Part shown: one piece after another, positions 12,029 to 26,561 of the stretch
Numbering within the stretch: the stretch's first letter is position 1
Layout of the letters: every line of letters begins with the position of its first letter
From: Xylona heveae TC161
Lineage: Eukaryota; Ascomycota; Xylonomycetes; Xylonales; Xylonaceae
Reading direction: 5' to 3'
NCBI RefSeq assembly: GCF_001619985.1
Contig: NW_017264194.1
Location: 2,475,511-2,539,510 of the forward strand
DNA: 64,000 bases
Program-made: the position numbers and the translations under genes
Notes under the pieces: generated by a model
Seen by the model: the letters and a program-made list of their open reading frames with translations, nothing else
Databases searched by the model: none
Told to the model about the DNA's origin: nothing

Positions 12029-12943
12029 TTAACCGTCCATGTTAACGTGACTTGAATAGCTTGTGAACGCAGACAAAGGAGCAAATGGAAACTTTTCGGA
12101 AACCCGACGACATTCCTCCGAGTTTTCTGCGTGTTCATGATAATTGCAGGGGTCGAAAATTTCCTCCCACTCGAGGTCGCCGTTGTTTTTTACCAAATCC
12201 TGTCTTCGAAGTTGAGCTTCAAGAACGTCAAAATAAAAGCATTCGGGGAGACTATCGCGCTTCAAATTCCTCGAGCTCCATAGGCCGTCATAGATGTCAT
12301 TAACAAATATGTCAGCCAATAGCATCTTCGCTAAAGACCATTTTGACGGATTTCCGCATAATTTTTGGAAAAGCGTCTTTTCGAACGGGAAAAGCTCAGC
12401 GTCCATATTGCCCAAGCGATAGCATTCTAAGAAAACATTGATGCAGTGATCTTTCAAATCAAGAATACCGTAGCTGTCAGCAAATAAATAGATGTTTGCA
12501 ATTGATTCCAAGTCTATGTGGTTGAAATGATATGGTTTTCCATACTCAGGACGGACTTTGGTCCATTCAAAAGATCTTGTGTACAACCAGGTGTTGAAGA
12601 TCTCAAAGGTATCTGAGCTTATCTCTGGGAGTCTCAACGGCTCAAACATTTGGCTGCTTGCGCTGAGTCTATTCTTGAACGTGTCTTTGAAGAAAGAGGA
12701 GACATCACAAAGTAGTCCCTTGTGAATGCCGAATATTCTCCCTTCTTTGCCGACGACTATCCAGAAAATCTTATCAAAAAGATCCCTGGAAGCAATCATC
12801 AGCATCAATAACAGATTCGGCTAGACATTCGGATGGAAAGCATGCACATACATAGGTCTGGAGAGCTTTGTTGATTCGGAACGCTCTTCTGAACGTTTTG
12901 AAGTAGAAAGATTAGAGACTTCTCCATCCTTAACCGTGTCCAT
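12029..12943 (-). CDS. BTB/POZ domain protein with C-terminal Cys/His motif (copy 1)
   Basis: Two exons, complement(12029-12785, 12852-12943), give 282 residues; the GTATGT donor and TTCCAG acceptor split an ATG codon in frame. An upstream in-frame ATG at 13007-13009 is an alternative start. After a Ser/Lys-rich leader comes a BTB fold, near residues 32-105: FWIVVGKEGRIFGIHKGLL, then SSFFKDTF. This is the fungal form of the dimerisation and adaptor domain. A helical region follows (IANIYLFADSYGILDLKD). The tail holds C-N-Y-H-E-H-x6-C at genomic 12110-12148, the same spacing as in the BTB gene 2 kb away. Partner and role are unknown; some BTB proteins serve as Cul3 adaptors, but nothing here proves that. 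Confidence 0.8.
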
Positions 12944-13009
12944 TGTGGAAGATAAAGGGTGATGCTGCTGCTTGAAAGAGCAGAGGTGATGCAAAAGGCG
13001 TTCAAACAA

Positions 13010-14130
13010 GTTCTAATGGCGTTTTGCTAAATGATCCACCAAAGGACTATATGGGATTCAGCTCATCTGTTCTTCAGAAGTCAAGAATTTGGGAAAGATT
13101 TAAAAGAAGAAATCTCACATTCCTGGGTAATAGGTTGACTTCGTCCTGCTGAGGTCCTTGTGAGAGTCAAAGTCAGCTGAGGCATAGGCTTTTTTCGAGG
13201 ATGTGCAAGCAATTTCGCATGTGTCAAAAGTGAAAATGGGGGACAAACCTAAGACGATTTGATATGCTTTGCAAACAGTAATTTGTGTCTCTGAAAATCT
13301 TTCACTGACTGTGCATCACAGCTTAGGTAGCAGTGGCTCGCAAGTGAACAATGGAGTGTGTAAGTCAGGCTCAGATATTGCTCACTTTGGCGTTATCTGT
13401 CCTAATGACATCAGGTGTCTGCGTAGGCTCTTGTGCAGCTAAAGCTCAGTCATGAAATGAGATGTTGAGATTTAGCTAAATATCGACTTGGGGGACGGGA
13501 GAGTCTACTTTAACCGTTGTTGTCAACGCAAACGATTCAGCGTAGCAAGTGTAAGAGCAAATGTGAGAGAAGCAAGCCAGTATGGCCGAGAGACTGCCGT
13601 TCTCCTCTTGAAAAAGAATGGCTTAGAAGAGAAAGATGTATTGACAACGGGAGAGAAGAGAACGGTAATGTGAAGAATAAAATAGCGAGGATTGGTTTTG
13701 TTAGTACAAGAGTACCTGCACCTGCATCGATCTTTTATTGAGCCTTGTCTATGAAGAAGTCGGTGGAAATGCGAGTCACTTCTGGAAAAGCAAACTCTTC
13801 ACAGATACCATAAGAACAGAATATACTCAAATGAAACAATTTATCAGGCTCACCAAAGAGTAAAAGGTCAATGAAGATACTTCCTTTCTCAGAGAACAAA
13901 TCTTTGGTAGATGAAACAAATTGTATGTTCTTTAATCTTCTGCGTAAATCTAGTTGAGCATTCCCCCAGATATTTTAGGCTCTCGGTCACTTAGAGTCCT
14001 CCGTACGACAGTTAAACAAATTTCCTCGTAAGATCCCGCATGAAAAGAGGGGCGGATGATCTAGAATTACTCTCGATAGAATGAGAGAAGGCAGTGGAAA
14101 CAACGGTCAACAGTTTCCGAATCCGCGAGA
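13010..14130. other. Intergenic between the two BTB genes
   Basis: About 1.1 kb with only short frames on both strands. It should hold the promoter of BTB copy 1 and the 3' end of copy 2. I see nothing else. Confidence 0.5.
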
Positions 14131-15030
14131 TCAGTCCTTGCACGAGGGCCAGTCGTCTCGGTGTTCATGATAGATACACGGATTCCTTAGAAGATGACAA
14201 GACGGGGAGGGCCCAATTGCCTTGGGCCAGAATCTCATTGCCGCCACGACACCGCCGAGAAACGTCTTCGAAAGGCTCGACCTGACATCAGCCATCAGAG
14301 CCTTGTCATCGTTATATTCTTTGATGTCGTCCAGCAGCTTATCCATGAGGCTGTACTCGGGAACAGAAGCGAGAATGCGACCTTTAAAGTACCAGGGTGG
14401 GGATCGATACTTATGCGCCTTGATCCAGTCTATAACGATGTCGACGCAGATGTCCTTGAGTAGAGGAACCTTGTATTCGTAGGCGATTTGGTAGACTCTC
14501 GCCAACGTACGAAAGTCCAGTTTTCCTTCGAAAAAGAGGCCAGAAATGCGTTTCAAGTTGCGACCCTTGAGCCAGAGCTCAAAGATATAGAATCGATAAC
14601 TCTCTGCGTATGGTAGATGAAGTGTGTTTGCATTCTTGAAGATACTTGCAAAATATGTTGAAGATTTGCAAATCAGACGCTTCTTGAAAGAATACGAGCG
14701 TACACTTTCTGGTGGATGTCCCATGAAAATGTTGACGAGTTCATCTCCATCACTATCGTAGGAGCTGAAATTTGGGACCGAATGAGTTGTCTGTTGACGT
14801 GCTTGCGTTTCTGAATTCTGAAACACTTACATTGGACGTTTTTCAAGCACTTCTTTCTTTGCAAAAACTTTTTGGGTAGTCTGAAGGGGTGTGAAGGACT
14901 TTGCTCTGACACAAGAATGATTGCCCGCCTGTGCCTACACAGGATGTTGTTAGGTGTTGCACAAATGTAAGAAAGACGGCAAGATTCCTCGTACCAGGAT
15001 CAGCTGCTGATTTCCGTCAATAGAAGTCAT
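14131..15030 (-). CDS. BTB/POZ domain protein with C-terminal Cys/His motif (copy 2)
   Basis: Three exons, complement(14131-14764, 14831-14934, 14995-15030), close in frame to 257 residues. Intron 1 has a GTACGA donor and a CTAAC branch site; intron 2 has GTAAGT. The BTB-like part is divergent: GDELVNIFMG, SYSFKKRLICKSSTYFASIF. A helical middle follows (FRTLARVYQIAYEYKVPLLKD). The last 15 residues hold C-I-Y-H-E-H-x6-C at 14140-14178, matching copy 1 in spacing. The core BTB residues are less well kept than in copy 1, so it may have lost binding. The pair looks like an old tandem duplication; both reading frames are whole. Confidence 0.72.
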
Positions 15031-15756
15031 GACGCAGAAGCAATCCGAATGGTCAAGGAGAGACTGGGGAATAACAAAAAGGTGACGATGAGAGTGAACA
15101 TAAGAAGAGGTAATGCAGAACCACGTGAGCAACATATTGATAAATTCAGAGGGCAGTGAATAATTTTCGCTCCGAAAGCCAAAGAGTGTTCAGGCTTCAG
15201 AATACAACCTGTGAATGAGGTACTCGGGTATCAGTATGCCAGGTCATAATTGGTGATTGTCCTTCTCAAAGGCACAAAGAAAGATGAACAACAGATAAAC
15301 CCAGCACGGTAGTATATCCACAATTGGCAAAAGACTCACTGGGCCCATTTGCAAACCCATTGCAAAATCACAAAATAACATGTATATCCCATAAGATGAA
15401 GTAAGGTAAAATGAATTGGAACTGAATGCATGACTGTTCAAATCAATTCAGAAGCAGATCTCGTGGATATCATCATAGTCCATCATTCCAGTCCTTCAAG
15501 GTTCAGTACCTAGAGACAACATTTGCAACGCCCAGCGATACTAGAAATACACATATCCTCGCAAAAGAAAAGGCCCATCGCTGATCATGAATGGTATATA
15601 TCTCTTTCTAAATCATACACGTTCCTGCAAATTTGCAGGGTTATCCTCGTTCATGACGTCTCGGCTAGAAATCCATTAGTATCAGCCATGATCCTATTAT
15701 GTGAGAAGATCGTCTGGAGTCAATAACCTACCAATTCGAAATGCCTGGATTCATAT
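15031..15756. other. Intergenic
   Basis: About 730 bases with no coding signal I trust. It includes the promoter side of BTB copy 2 and the 3' flank of the small gene at 15.8-16.1 kb. Confidence 0.5.
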
Positions 15757-16080
15757 CTAAACGGACGACTTTCGTCCCCCCAAAGCCCCCCTCATCCGGG
15801 TCATGGCATCGGACATTCTGTCGCCGATGCTTGAACGTCGTCGAGTAGAGACCCAGGTGCCGCCTCGGTGGCTGCTGAGAGTCATACCCGAAAGAGCTGA
15901 ATCATCCGAGGCGTTGGATTCGCGGCGCTCGCGATCAGCGAAAGTAGAGTTTGAAGTCTCGCCAGTGTAGGGCTGGAATTCGTAGTGATTCCGACGAAGA
16001 CGTGCCTTCAAAGGAGGATTGCTCTCAAGATGCCGCTCGCCGGAGGGCAAATAAGACATGTGAGGAGCGCAGGACTGCAT
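15757..16080 (-). CDS. Small conserved-type hypothetical protein, 107 aa
   Basis: A single exon runs from an ATG at 16078-16080 to a TAG at 15757-15759. The protein is basic and Ser/Arg-rich. It contains LRRNHYEFQPYTGETSNSTF in the middle and a tail SSIGDRMSDAMTRMRGALGGR with amphipathic character. The composition and the aromatic YEFQPYTG motif look like a real fungal gene, and I have a weak impression of related short proteins in Eurotiomycetes. No signal peptide, membrane segment or known domain is visible. Function unknown. Confidence 0.6.
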   Translation of the reverse strand: MQSCAPHMSYLPSGERHLESNPPLKARLRRNHYEFQPYTGETSNSTFADRERRESNASDDSALSGMTLSSHRGGTWVSTRRRSSIGDRMSDAMTRMRGALGGRKSSV

Positions 16081-17957
16081 TTTGGAATACTTTAATAGTC
16101 TCGGTGGGAGTGATATGTGTAAGAGTGTTTAAGGTGACCTTTATATGATCAAAGATGGATTTGCAAGATTCGCCTTGGAACGAGTTGTTGAAGGTAGAGA
16201 GTCCTTTGAGCTGGGGTAGTTGTTGGGGGTTTATATATTCTACGATTGGCACTTGAGGGAGGGTAGGTGTAGAAGGGACGCCAGCAGCAGAACAGGGCCG
16301 GGCACGGGCACGGGCAGGCTACGGCATCGCTACCTAATTCTAGATACGAGTCAGGAAGGCCTGCACGAGCAACAAATTCGGTATGGAGGCAATCAATGTA
16401 CGGCCTCTGTAGCATCAAAAGACGGCACATCTTGACGCCAAGAAAGTTCTCCACAGACAGTCTTCCTTTTCTGGGGAAGTCTGGGGTTGCTGTGGGTCTC
16501 CACACATGGCGTTCGATGGCGATCTCAACCGGGAGATAAGTTATGATGCCAACGAAAGGGTCGTACGGTTTCACATGATCCCACATGGCTTGCTGTACCG
16601 GTTACCAGTGGAAGAGATAGAGCTCTTCACTGTTTCGGCAGTCTTGTGCGAAAACGACTCGAGTAAAAGGAACCAGTTACTTAGCGACCAAGTAACGGTG
16701 ACAAAAGCCATCGATTGGAATTGATGAAAGCGGCGTTTGGGTTGGGTCGGGGAGATATCCGATAGTGGTAGGGGACGAAGCGATTGATTGCGAGAAAGGA
16801 AAGGTTTCAGCAGTCCTTGTGGTCGTGCTCCATGTGGGGGATCAGCCAAAGTGGAGACTCTCGACCGGGTCCCAGCCAGTCATTGCGTGTCCTTGGTAGA
16901 AATTCTCTGCTCCTCGTGTCGTTTTGAAGGCGACGGGATGCTGAAGGAAGAGAAAGTGGGTCCGGGTAACCTTGGAAAGTGGGTCTCCTTTGTAAAATCT
17001 GGGGGTGGAGAATCACTGATGTGGAGAAACAAGTACGAGTATGGGGAAGAACCTGCAAGATTGAGTATCAGTACGCTAAAAAACTCTAATTGATTGCTGC
17101 AGCGAAAGGTGTCTGGTACTCACCAATGCGGCCTTACCATCTAGGTCAGTGGCTTGTTCCAGGTCGGTCCACGTCGGCTCATCATCTCCCCGAATTTCGT
17201 TATCCCTTTCAGTGCGCGGTTGCCATAAGTTAGTTATTCTCTTATTGAAGCGTTGCCTTCAGTTCAGGGTTCTTGGTGGATCTTTGGGATCGGCTGCGCG
17301 TCGAGCAACTTCAACCCAATAAGCGCTCTCTTAACGCGCACACCTACGTCAATGGGATACGTCGCCCCTGAACGATATACGTCAAGAAGAAATCAGGTGA
17401 TGTTTGTCCCAAGATCTTCCGTCGATGATCTCCTTGGAAGAAAACAACAAAAAATGGAGCCCATCTTTTATTTCATCACCGCTGATGAAAGCACTTTGTC
17501 CTGAACGCGAACGTTGGGAGGAAGATGACTGTCGTGCTTCCCCACGAATCCCCACAGCATAACGAGAGTGGGTCCACTTTCGCTACATCCCGCGCTTCAA
17601 GCAAAGTGGATCCTCCGAGAAGTCTTGAAGTATCTCTTGGCTATTAGCTTAGCAAGTGGGATGTCTCAATTCTGTGAATAATATCCCTCAACTAGTGATC
17701 TAGCAAATTAAGGTCGATAGACAAGGAGCGATAAGGATTGAAACACCTTTGATAGCGACCATCGAAAGGAGTGCCCTATCATGCAACATCAAACACAAGC
17801 CGAATGCGACTAGAATGGTTCAGACTGAATCCAGGCGATAGAGCTAATATTCAACCAGCAATTCTGCCCATTTCACAGATCGAAAGTCAGCAGGAGAGCC
17901 ATGTCCGCCTTTTCTAGATGCTAAGCAAGTTGAGAGCCCGACGTCTGCCTAGACGTC
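16081..17957. other. Intergenic, no supported gene
   Basis: About 1.9 kb. Frames of up to 145 codons exist on the minus strand near 16.15-16.59 kb, but their composition is erratic (runs of CPCPCP from a GGGCAC repeat near 16.3 kb) and they show no domain. I do not call a gene here. Confidence 0.5.
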
Positions 17958-19560
17958 TCAGCGCTTTCTTCCGATCTGGTATTCTGGCGAATCCATTTGC
18001 AGCTCGTCAACTTCTGAAAATTCAGCGCCTCTGAACAAGCTCATCAACGATTCACTTTCCTGACGCTTCCCAGTATGGTGTTGGACTGTCAGTTCGGCTG
18101 GCGAATGGTCGTGCTGTTTTATACATTCCTTTCCGCCTTTTATTTTACCGTCAGATAAATGGGGTTGCTTGCACTGTCCTTTCCCAAAATTTCCCGGATT
18201 TCCGCTGGAAGCTTTTACGATACCACTTAGCTTCCGATTTGGGTCTTTGGATTTGAGTGCTCCGGTTTGGAGTTGTTCTATGTTATGATCGAGCGAGTCA
18301 CCTGGCTTTGAATTGCTCGCCTCCTTTTTTGTCTTTTTCGGAGGGGCCGGACTGCCAGCAACATTCATGTCCTTTGATTGCCTTTTGGACGCGTATGGGC
18401 GCTTGTGCAATTCTAAATATGTCGCTTCATCATTCACCTGGTGAGCATTACCGGCTTGCTGTGTTGATGTGTCAAGTTGAGTGATATTATTTGCGGTCGC
18501 TCGTTGCCCGTTGACGATCGGGCTGTCTCCAAAAGCTCGGATTTCGAAACGCGCGTTCGGCGTGGAATGGTCCATCGGACTGCTCGAGAAAAACTCTACA
18601 TCGGTATGCTGCGCCAATGGAGATACCCAGTTGGAGAAGTCTGAAGGGCGCCTTGACCTTTCTTCTGGACTTTTTGACACATTTCCCATGATAGTCCCCT
18701 GATTAGGTATTGTCTCGGCCTGGATATTCGACATCTCAACATCCTTTGCCGTAGTATGTATATCTGGGTGCTTGCTCTCATGGGAGCTTCTCGTTACCTG
18801 CCTGGGCTGCTCCTTATGTCGGAATTCTCCTCTGCCAGTGCGAGATTGCATCCGAAAGCCTGTTTTTCGTTCTGCTTCACCCAGCTCTTTGTGGTGCGTC
18901 AGATCTTCTACAGCATTTCGGTCTGACTCTGTTGCCCACATTCGCTCTCTAAAGGCGGTCTTCACCCTTTCCAATGTCTCATGTCCCTTTCTCAAAGTGG
19001 ACGTTGCTTCATTATCGAAGGAACTTCGTGTGGGTTTAACGGAGTCATGAGATGAAGCAACGCCAGACACGACAGCAGCCCGATGGTCTTTGCTCAAGAA
19101 CTCTTTGTCTGTTGGACGCGACGGTTTACTGGGTGGACCTGATTTTCCGCTTGCTCTAACTTCAATGATTTGACCTCTTGGAGCTTCGTGAGCAGATTGA
19201 ATTCCAATCCTCGTGCCGGAACCTAGGGCATCACAGTTAATCACTTTCTAGCTCATTCCGGACGTTTGTGACAGTACTTTTAACATCACTTATGTGTACT
19301 TCCTCTAATACGTCCTCTGTATAATCACTTTGCCCTTCAAATGTATATGGAATAGCTGGCAACGGTTTGTTTATGCTTGATTTTTGAACTGTTCCGTGAG
19401 AATTTTGGGCGCTGGAGGATTCAGAATCATCTGCTTCATGCTTTGGATTCTCTCCAATATCCGACCAGTCATCGAGAAGCGCATCCGCCAGTTGATCGGT
19501 CGTGTCTAAACTCAGCTCAAGCCGTGGATCGACATTCTGGGGTGACGCTTCAGCTTCCAT
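17958..19560 (-). CDS. Large, mostly disordered hypothetical protein
   Basis: Two long coding blocks lie on the minus strand: 19237-19560 (MEAEASPQNVDPRLELSLDT, acidic) and about 19222 down to 17958 (basic, Ser/Lys/His-rich, ends SPEYQIGRKR). They are in different frames and need an intron around 19222-19300. A CTAG acceptor at the end of that interval fits donors GTGATG or GTACTG, so the junction is not fixed. An upstream candidate first exon (MTMYGKKKNRLLTSFSVF) starts at 19706 but cannot be joined with certainty. The second block has an NLS-like PPKKTKK, which suggests a nuclear protein. No domain is recognised. The total would be about 520 residues or more. Confidence 0.6.
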
Positions 19561-19706
19561 GTGAGATTCTGCGAATTGATCAGTGGCTAAGAAAAAAACT
19601 CTGAGAAGGAAAATATATGCTTGCGTTTGGCATAGGTGTTCTCTTCATCACGAAACACTGAGAACGAAGTCAGCAGGCGGTTCTTCTTTTTGCCGTACAT
19701 GGTCAT

Positions 19707-22443
<2,737 letters not shown>

Positions 22444-23158
22444 AGGGTTAAAACAGTTGATCAACCACTGATGAGCTTCGACAAATGGGTTGGTGTTTAG
22501 TGGACCTCGTTGGATTGGTGTCATAGGGTGGCGTTTGCTATTTCTCGCATATATGGTGTCTCCGTCTCGGGACAAATCTATCTCCCCGCTCTCTTTCATT
22601 CCTATTTCTCACATTTTTGCATGCGGAAACTCCTTGCTTCATTTTCGATATCCTTTGGGCTCATATTTTTATTCTTATTTTTTTTCCCTTCTTTTCCGGT
22701 GCATTATTATCGGACGTTCGTTTCTTTTTCCCCCTCTCTACTTGACCAAAAGCTGGACGCTGGTTGGGTTTGATCTATTGTACATCTAGGCATCCTGATA
22801 TATTTCTCACGTAATCTTCTCAAGTTCTAGCATCAATACAAAAGCAGGTTCTTTTGGTTTTCTTTTCTTTATTCATTATTTTCGTCCTTGGAGTAATCTA
22901 CTGTCTGCCAATGAAACAAAATACACCAATTTCTTCCCGCTCCCATTGAAGATAACAATTGTCCAAACGAATGCTTCCAGACTCATGTCTGAAATAGTGT
23001 TTTTCTTTTCTCTTCTTTTTCTGAACGAGTGACTATTTTCCTTTCAAACGAGTGTCTTTTTTTGTATGTTTCTCAATAAAACGAGTGTGTTACTCATATC
23101 CCACGGGTTGTGGTCCGACCTCTCAAAATCAGAGATAAACTACGAAGGGTAAATCAGA
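22444..23158. other. Intergenic, convergent 3' ends
   Basis: About 715 bases with T-rich 3' flank sequence after HEM2 (several T tracts near 22.67-22.74 kb) and the 3' end of the GPI protein gene. No gene seen. Confidence 0.6.
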
Positions 23159-24223
23159 TCAAAAGCCCCCTATTCCCCATCCCACAACCAGGCCACCAAG
23201 CCCAACCAGCGCGACTGCCGCACCCATGCCGCCACGGCCGAGTCCGACAACCAGGCCAGATGCTGCATTGTGACTTTTCGAGCCGGTGGCAGTGGCGGCG
23301 CTGGTCTCCTTTCCGGTGCCAGTGTGCGATGTCGCGGTCGCGGTGCTAGCTGCTGCACCAGCGCGTGATTTGGCCGCGGAGGACAGGGACTTGATTTCGC
23401 TGCCAAGGGTCGAGCCGTATTTCGAAGTAAGTGAGGATGCGGCGGCAGCAACTTTGGAAGTCGCGCTCTTCGCGAGATCAGTGAGAGAGGAGAGCTCTGT
23501 GTTTTGTTGCGGCAGGGTTAGTGGGGAGATTTGAAAGCGGAAACCCAGGGTAGAGTGAAAGGAATTGATATTTTTGGTAATTGAACATCGTGAAGAAGGA
23601 AGAGGAATGAGAAGAAGACGAGAGGATTCAGAGCATTATGGCGTACCAGAGGTCTTCTTTGCGGTCAAAGTTGCGTACACGCTTGCGGCGTTGCAGTTGG
23701 CTACGACGTTTTGCTGGGCAGAGAATTTGCCAGAGTCGCCAGGACAGTTGTTGTAGCACCTGGTGCATTGTGGTGTTATTTAATAAAGACCATAATGATT
23801 CTGCAAGCGTTCGGGGAGTTCAAGGGTGTCTCGGACATAATTTCGTATGTAACTAATAAGGAGAAAAAGGGCGGGACAAGGAATAGAGTTGAGCGGAATA
23901 TGACTATTGATCTGGGCAATTGAACTCACGTCAAGACATTGGTGTACTTGTCGCACAGACACTTATAATCATTTGATTGGCATGTTCCCAGTTGCGTATT
24001 CTCTGTGGCCAGACATGCATCAAGAATACTGCGATGGTCGTGATATGTCAGTTTTTGTCTCCATTCAAATCCCAGCAACTTTGCAAAGTGAGAATATGTC
24101 TAGGAATCGTGTCAGAAACAATAACACGTACTTTTGAGCCGCGCATGACGACGAGGCCGTACTCTGGCCCAACGCCACGCTGGCGGCAGAAATGAAGATG
24201 AGTGCGCCCGTAAGATACTGCAT
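23159..24223 (-). CDS. GPI-anchored Cys-rich, Ser/Ala-rich cell-surface protein
   Basis: Four exons, complement(23159-23496, 23647-23759, 23930-24028, 24132-24223), give 213 residues with perfect phase closure. A signal peptide (MQYLTGALIFISAASVALG) leads a small domain with eight Cys, including KCLC and LTCYNNCPGDSG. The pattern matches fungal GPI-anchored serine-threonine-rich proteins related in spirit to CFEM domains. A Ser/Ala/Thr-rich stalk follows. The end is hydrophobic with a GPI cleavage context (HNAASG, then a Gly/Val-rich segment ending GGF). It should sit in the plasma membrane or wall. The precise function in this family is unknown. The intron between exons 2 and 3 (170 bases) is long for this window. 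Confidence 0.88.
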
Positions 24224-26186
24224 TTTGCGTATCGACTATGCCGTGTTAGAGCCTGGGTGCGGGTATGTTATTGGATAAAGATAGATAGGCAACAAGAACT
24301 ATATCCAGCCGCCGTCCCCGGACTTGTAATCGAAGGTTTCTGTGGTAGTATAATATCAGCACTCCGAATCGGAATTGCAAATGCCCTTTGCCTCGTGCGA
24401 ATTTATGTTGTTGACAAACCCGAGGAAGGGAAGTGTACTGCAATAGCGAAGAACCAGCGAGGGTGTGGGGAGCGGATGGGATCGTTAGCCCAAAGAAGGA
24501 AGGAGCTTTGGAGAAGCCCTTGGAGATCGAAGTTGAAGGGGTGACGAGGAAAAAGAAAAAGGAAAGAAGGAAGAAGAGAGATGTAGAAAAGAGAAGAAAC
24601 AAAGTTATACATAGTAAAATACGACCCAAGGACAACTCACAACAATGCGGACAAACAAATATCTCGGGAGACAGTCAAGGTAAACAACGTGCCACCTGAC
24701 ACAGGCATCTGCCCCGCGATTGTCCGTTTTTAGATGACCATGATTCGTGCATTTTCAATTCCCATGTGTTCGACTGCTTCTCAGGCCGCGCCCAGCACCA
24801 AGAAATGTAAATTAGACAATTCTCCTGGGGTCGTCGAGGATACCAAACATGCCATAGATAAAAGATTCAGACGATAAAGAATTGGATTTGCGTGTATCTG
24901 AGCCAAGGAGAAGCATGTGATTTCATGAAAATGACGTTTCAGATGTTGCAGCGGCCAAAGCCGGGGAAATCACTCGAAGCATTCCTGAAATGGGGAAACA
25001 AAAACATTGAGCAACGAATCCGCAGGGGCCAACCTCATGGTTTTTGCAGTAAGGGTCACTTAAGCGATTCTTCCAGCGCAACTAACAAAGAGGGGGAAAA
25101 GATCATTCTGGAACAGAGCAGCTGTATCATGCCGTCCTGTTTGTGGGAAAACAGGGTCCGTGTTGCCCTTTCCGCAGGTAGCATCCCTTGCATTGCATGG
25201 ACAGAGGGTCGATTATTGAAGAAGCCGCTGTCCACTAAACGGAACAAGTGACAAATGTGTCATTTTCCCAGAAGGGGAAGCACCGATTGATAGTGGGTTA
25301 ATGGCTCTGTTCTACACCAGAACAGAGGAACGCCATTGTCGAGCGAGAAGGTCGTGAAGCGTTGGAGGTTGTCGTCCAAGCAACCGAGACGTCATTGAGA
25401 ATGGGGAGCGAAGAGGAACAAATTCCTTGGTCTGACTAGGTAACCCAAAGAACGCGAGCCTGTACCCGTCAACAAGAGCAAAGAGGTTATTTTTGGGATA
25501 CCGCGTGATTAATTTTCTACCAACACCTTTTAACTCTGTACAATGATGAACTATTCATGATAAGTATCCTTATTCGAATAGACTAATAACGAAAGACATA
25601 TGACAACAAGTCTGCTGACAATATCATTTTATTTAGGCTGATTTCCGGTTGCATATTCTCAAGAACTAAATGTAATATTAACATACCACACAGTCAGTGA
25701 TTCAATTCTATGTCATGATTTATTGGTTTGGTGTACTTCGGTATTATGAGAAGAAATTGACGCCGGAGCCCTAAATGCATGGATGAGTGTAAATAACCCA
25801 TTGTTTTAGGTTCATAGTACGCCCTTCCTATCATGAGTTAAAATATGCAAGTGCTGTAGAGACACCCATATTCAAAAAGGGCCAAGATATGTTAAATTGA
25901 ATATTTGGATAAAACAGACATTTACAGGACAGGCAAAAGCTCAAACTTCAAAACACTGAACAACAGAACCACTGGCCGTGATTGCTGCCCAATACAAAAC
26001 CCATCCTATATATAAAAGTCTGCAATGACCCTCGATCATTGGAATACTCAGTTCCATCAAAGCCCCCCATATTTCCTGTATGTCTTCATCACATATCATT
26101 TCCATGGCAAGCTCTCTCGTTTGCTTAACAGCTCCGGAGACTTAACTCTCATTAGCTGTATCTAAAGGTCACGCCGTGCATCTCGT
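24224..26186. other. Intergenic, no supported gene
   Basis: Almost 2 kb holding the promoter of the GPI protein gene. A purine-rich tract lies near 24.54-24.60 kb. No frame has coding character, and I see no repeat family. Confidence 0.55.
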
Positions 26187-26561
26187 TTAATCACCGGTAA
26201 CGCCGTCAACCTTAAGGTAGGGTCCATTGCTGATATTCGTGCAGCCGGTACGTCCACCTCCAGAGCCCTCGCCGGAGAGCTGGGTGCAGCCTGAGTCGCA
26301 AGCGCTGTTAGGGCAAGCATATACTGGCGGGTTGATGGCGTCGGTGCCAAGCACAACGAAGCCGACTTCAATATCGTAGTCAGACTGTCCAACGGGGACG
26401 CACTGGGCAGAGCTGGTCACCTCGTAGATCTGAGAGTCCTGCTCGCCATGGTCGCAGTCGGATCCTTGCGGGTACAGGTAGTATTGGAAGGCTTCCTGAG
26501 CGGCGGCCTGGGTAGCAAAGGCAGCAAAGGCCATGCCGAGGACGGCGAGAGCGCGGACCAT
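26187..26561 (-). CDS. Small secreted cysteine-containing protein, 124 aa
   Basis: A single exon from the ATG at 26559-26561 to TAA at 26187-26189. A clear signal peptide (VRALAVLGMAFAAFATQAAAQ) precedes a mature part of about 100 residues with six Cys: SDC, QCV, YACPNSACDSGC and GCT. Six cysteines suggest three disulphides. The mature chain is acidic and Gly-rich near the end (GEGSGGGRTG). Such proteins are common in fungal secretomes, and some act as effectors or surface proteins; nothing here shows which. I recognise no named family. Confidence 0.75.
   Translation of the reverse strand: MVRALAVLGMAFAAFATQAAAQEAFQYYLYPQGSDCDHGEQDSQIYEVTSSAQCVPVGQSDYDIEVGFVVLGTDAINPPVYACPNSACDSGCTQLSGEGSGGGRTGCTNISNGPYLKVDGVTGD

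Noticed and set aside
16149-16586. 145-codon minus-strand frame
   Set aside because: It crosses a GGGCAC repeat (CPCPCP), has no domain and no coding-like composition.
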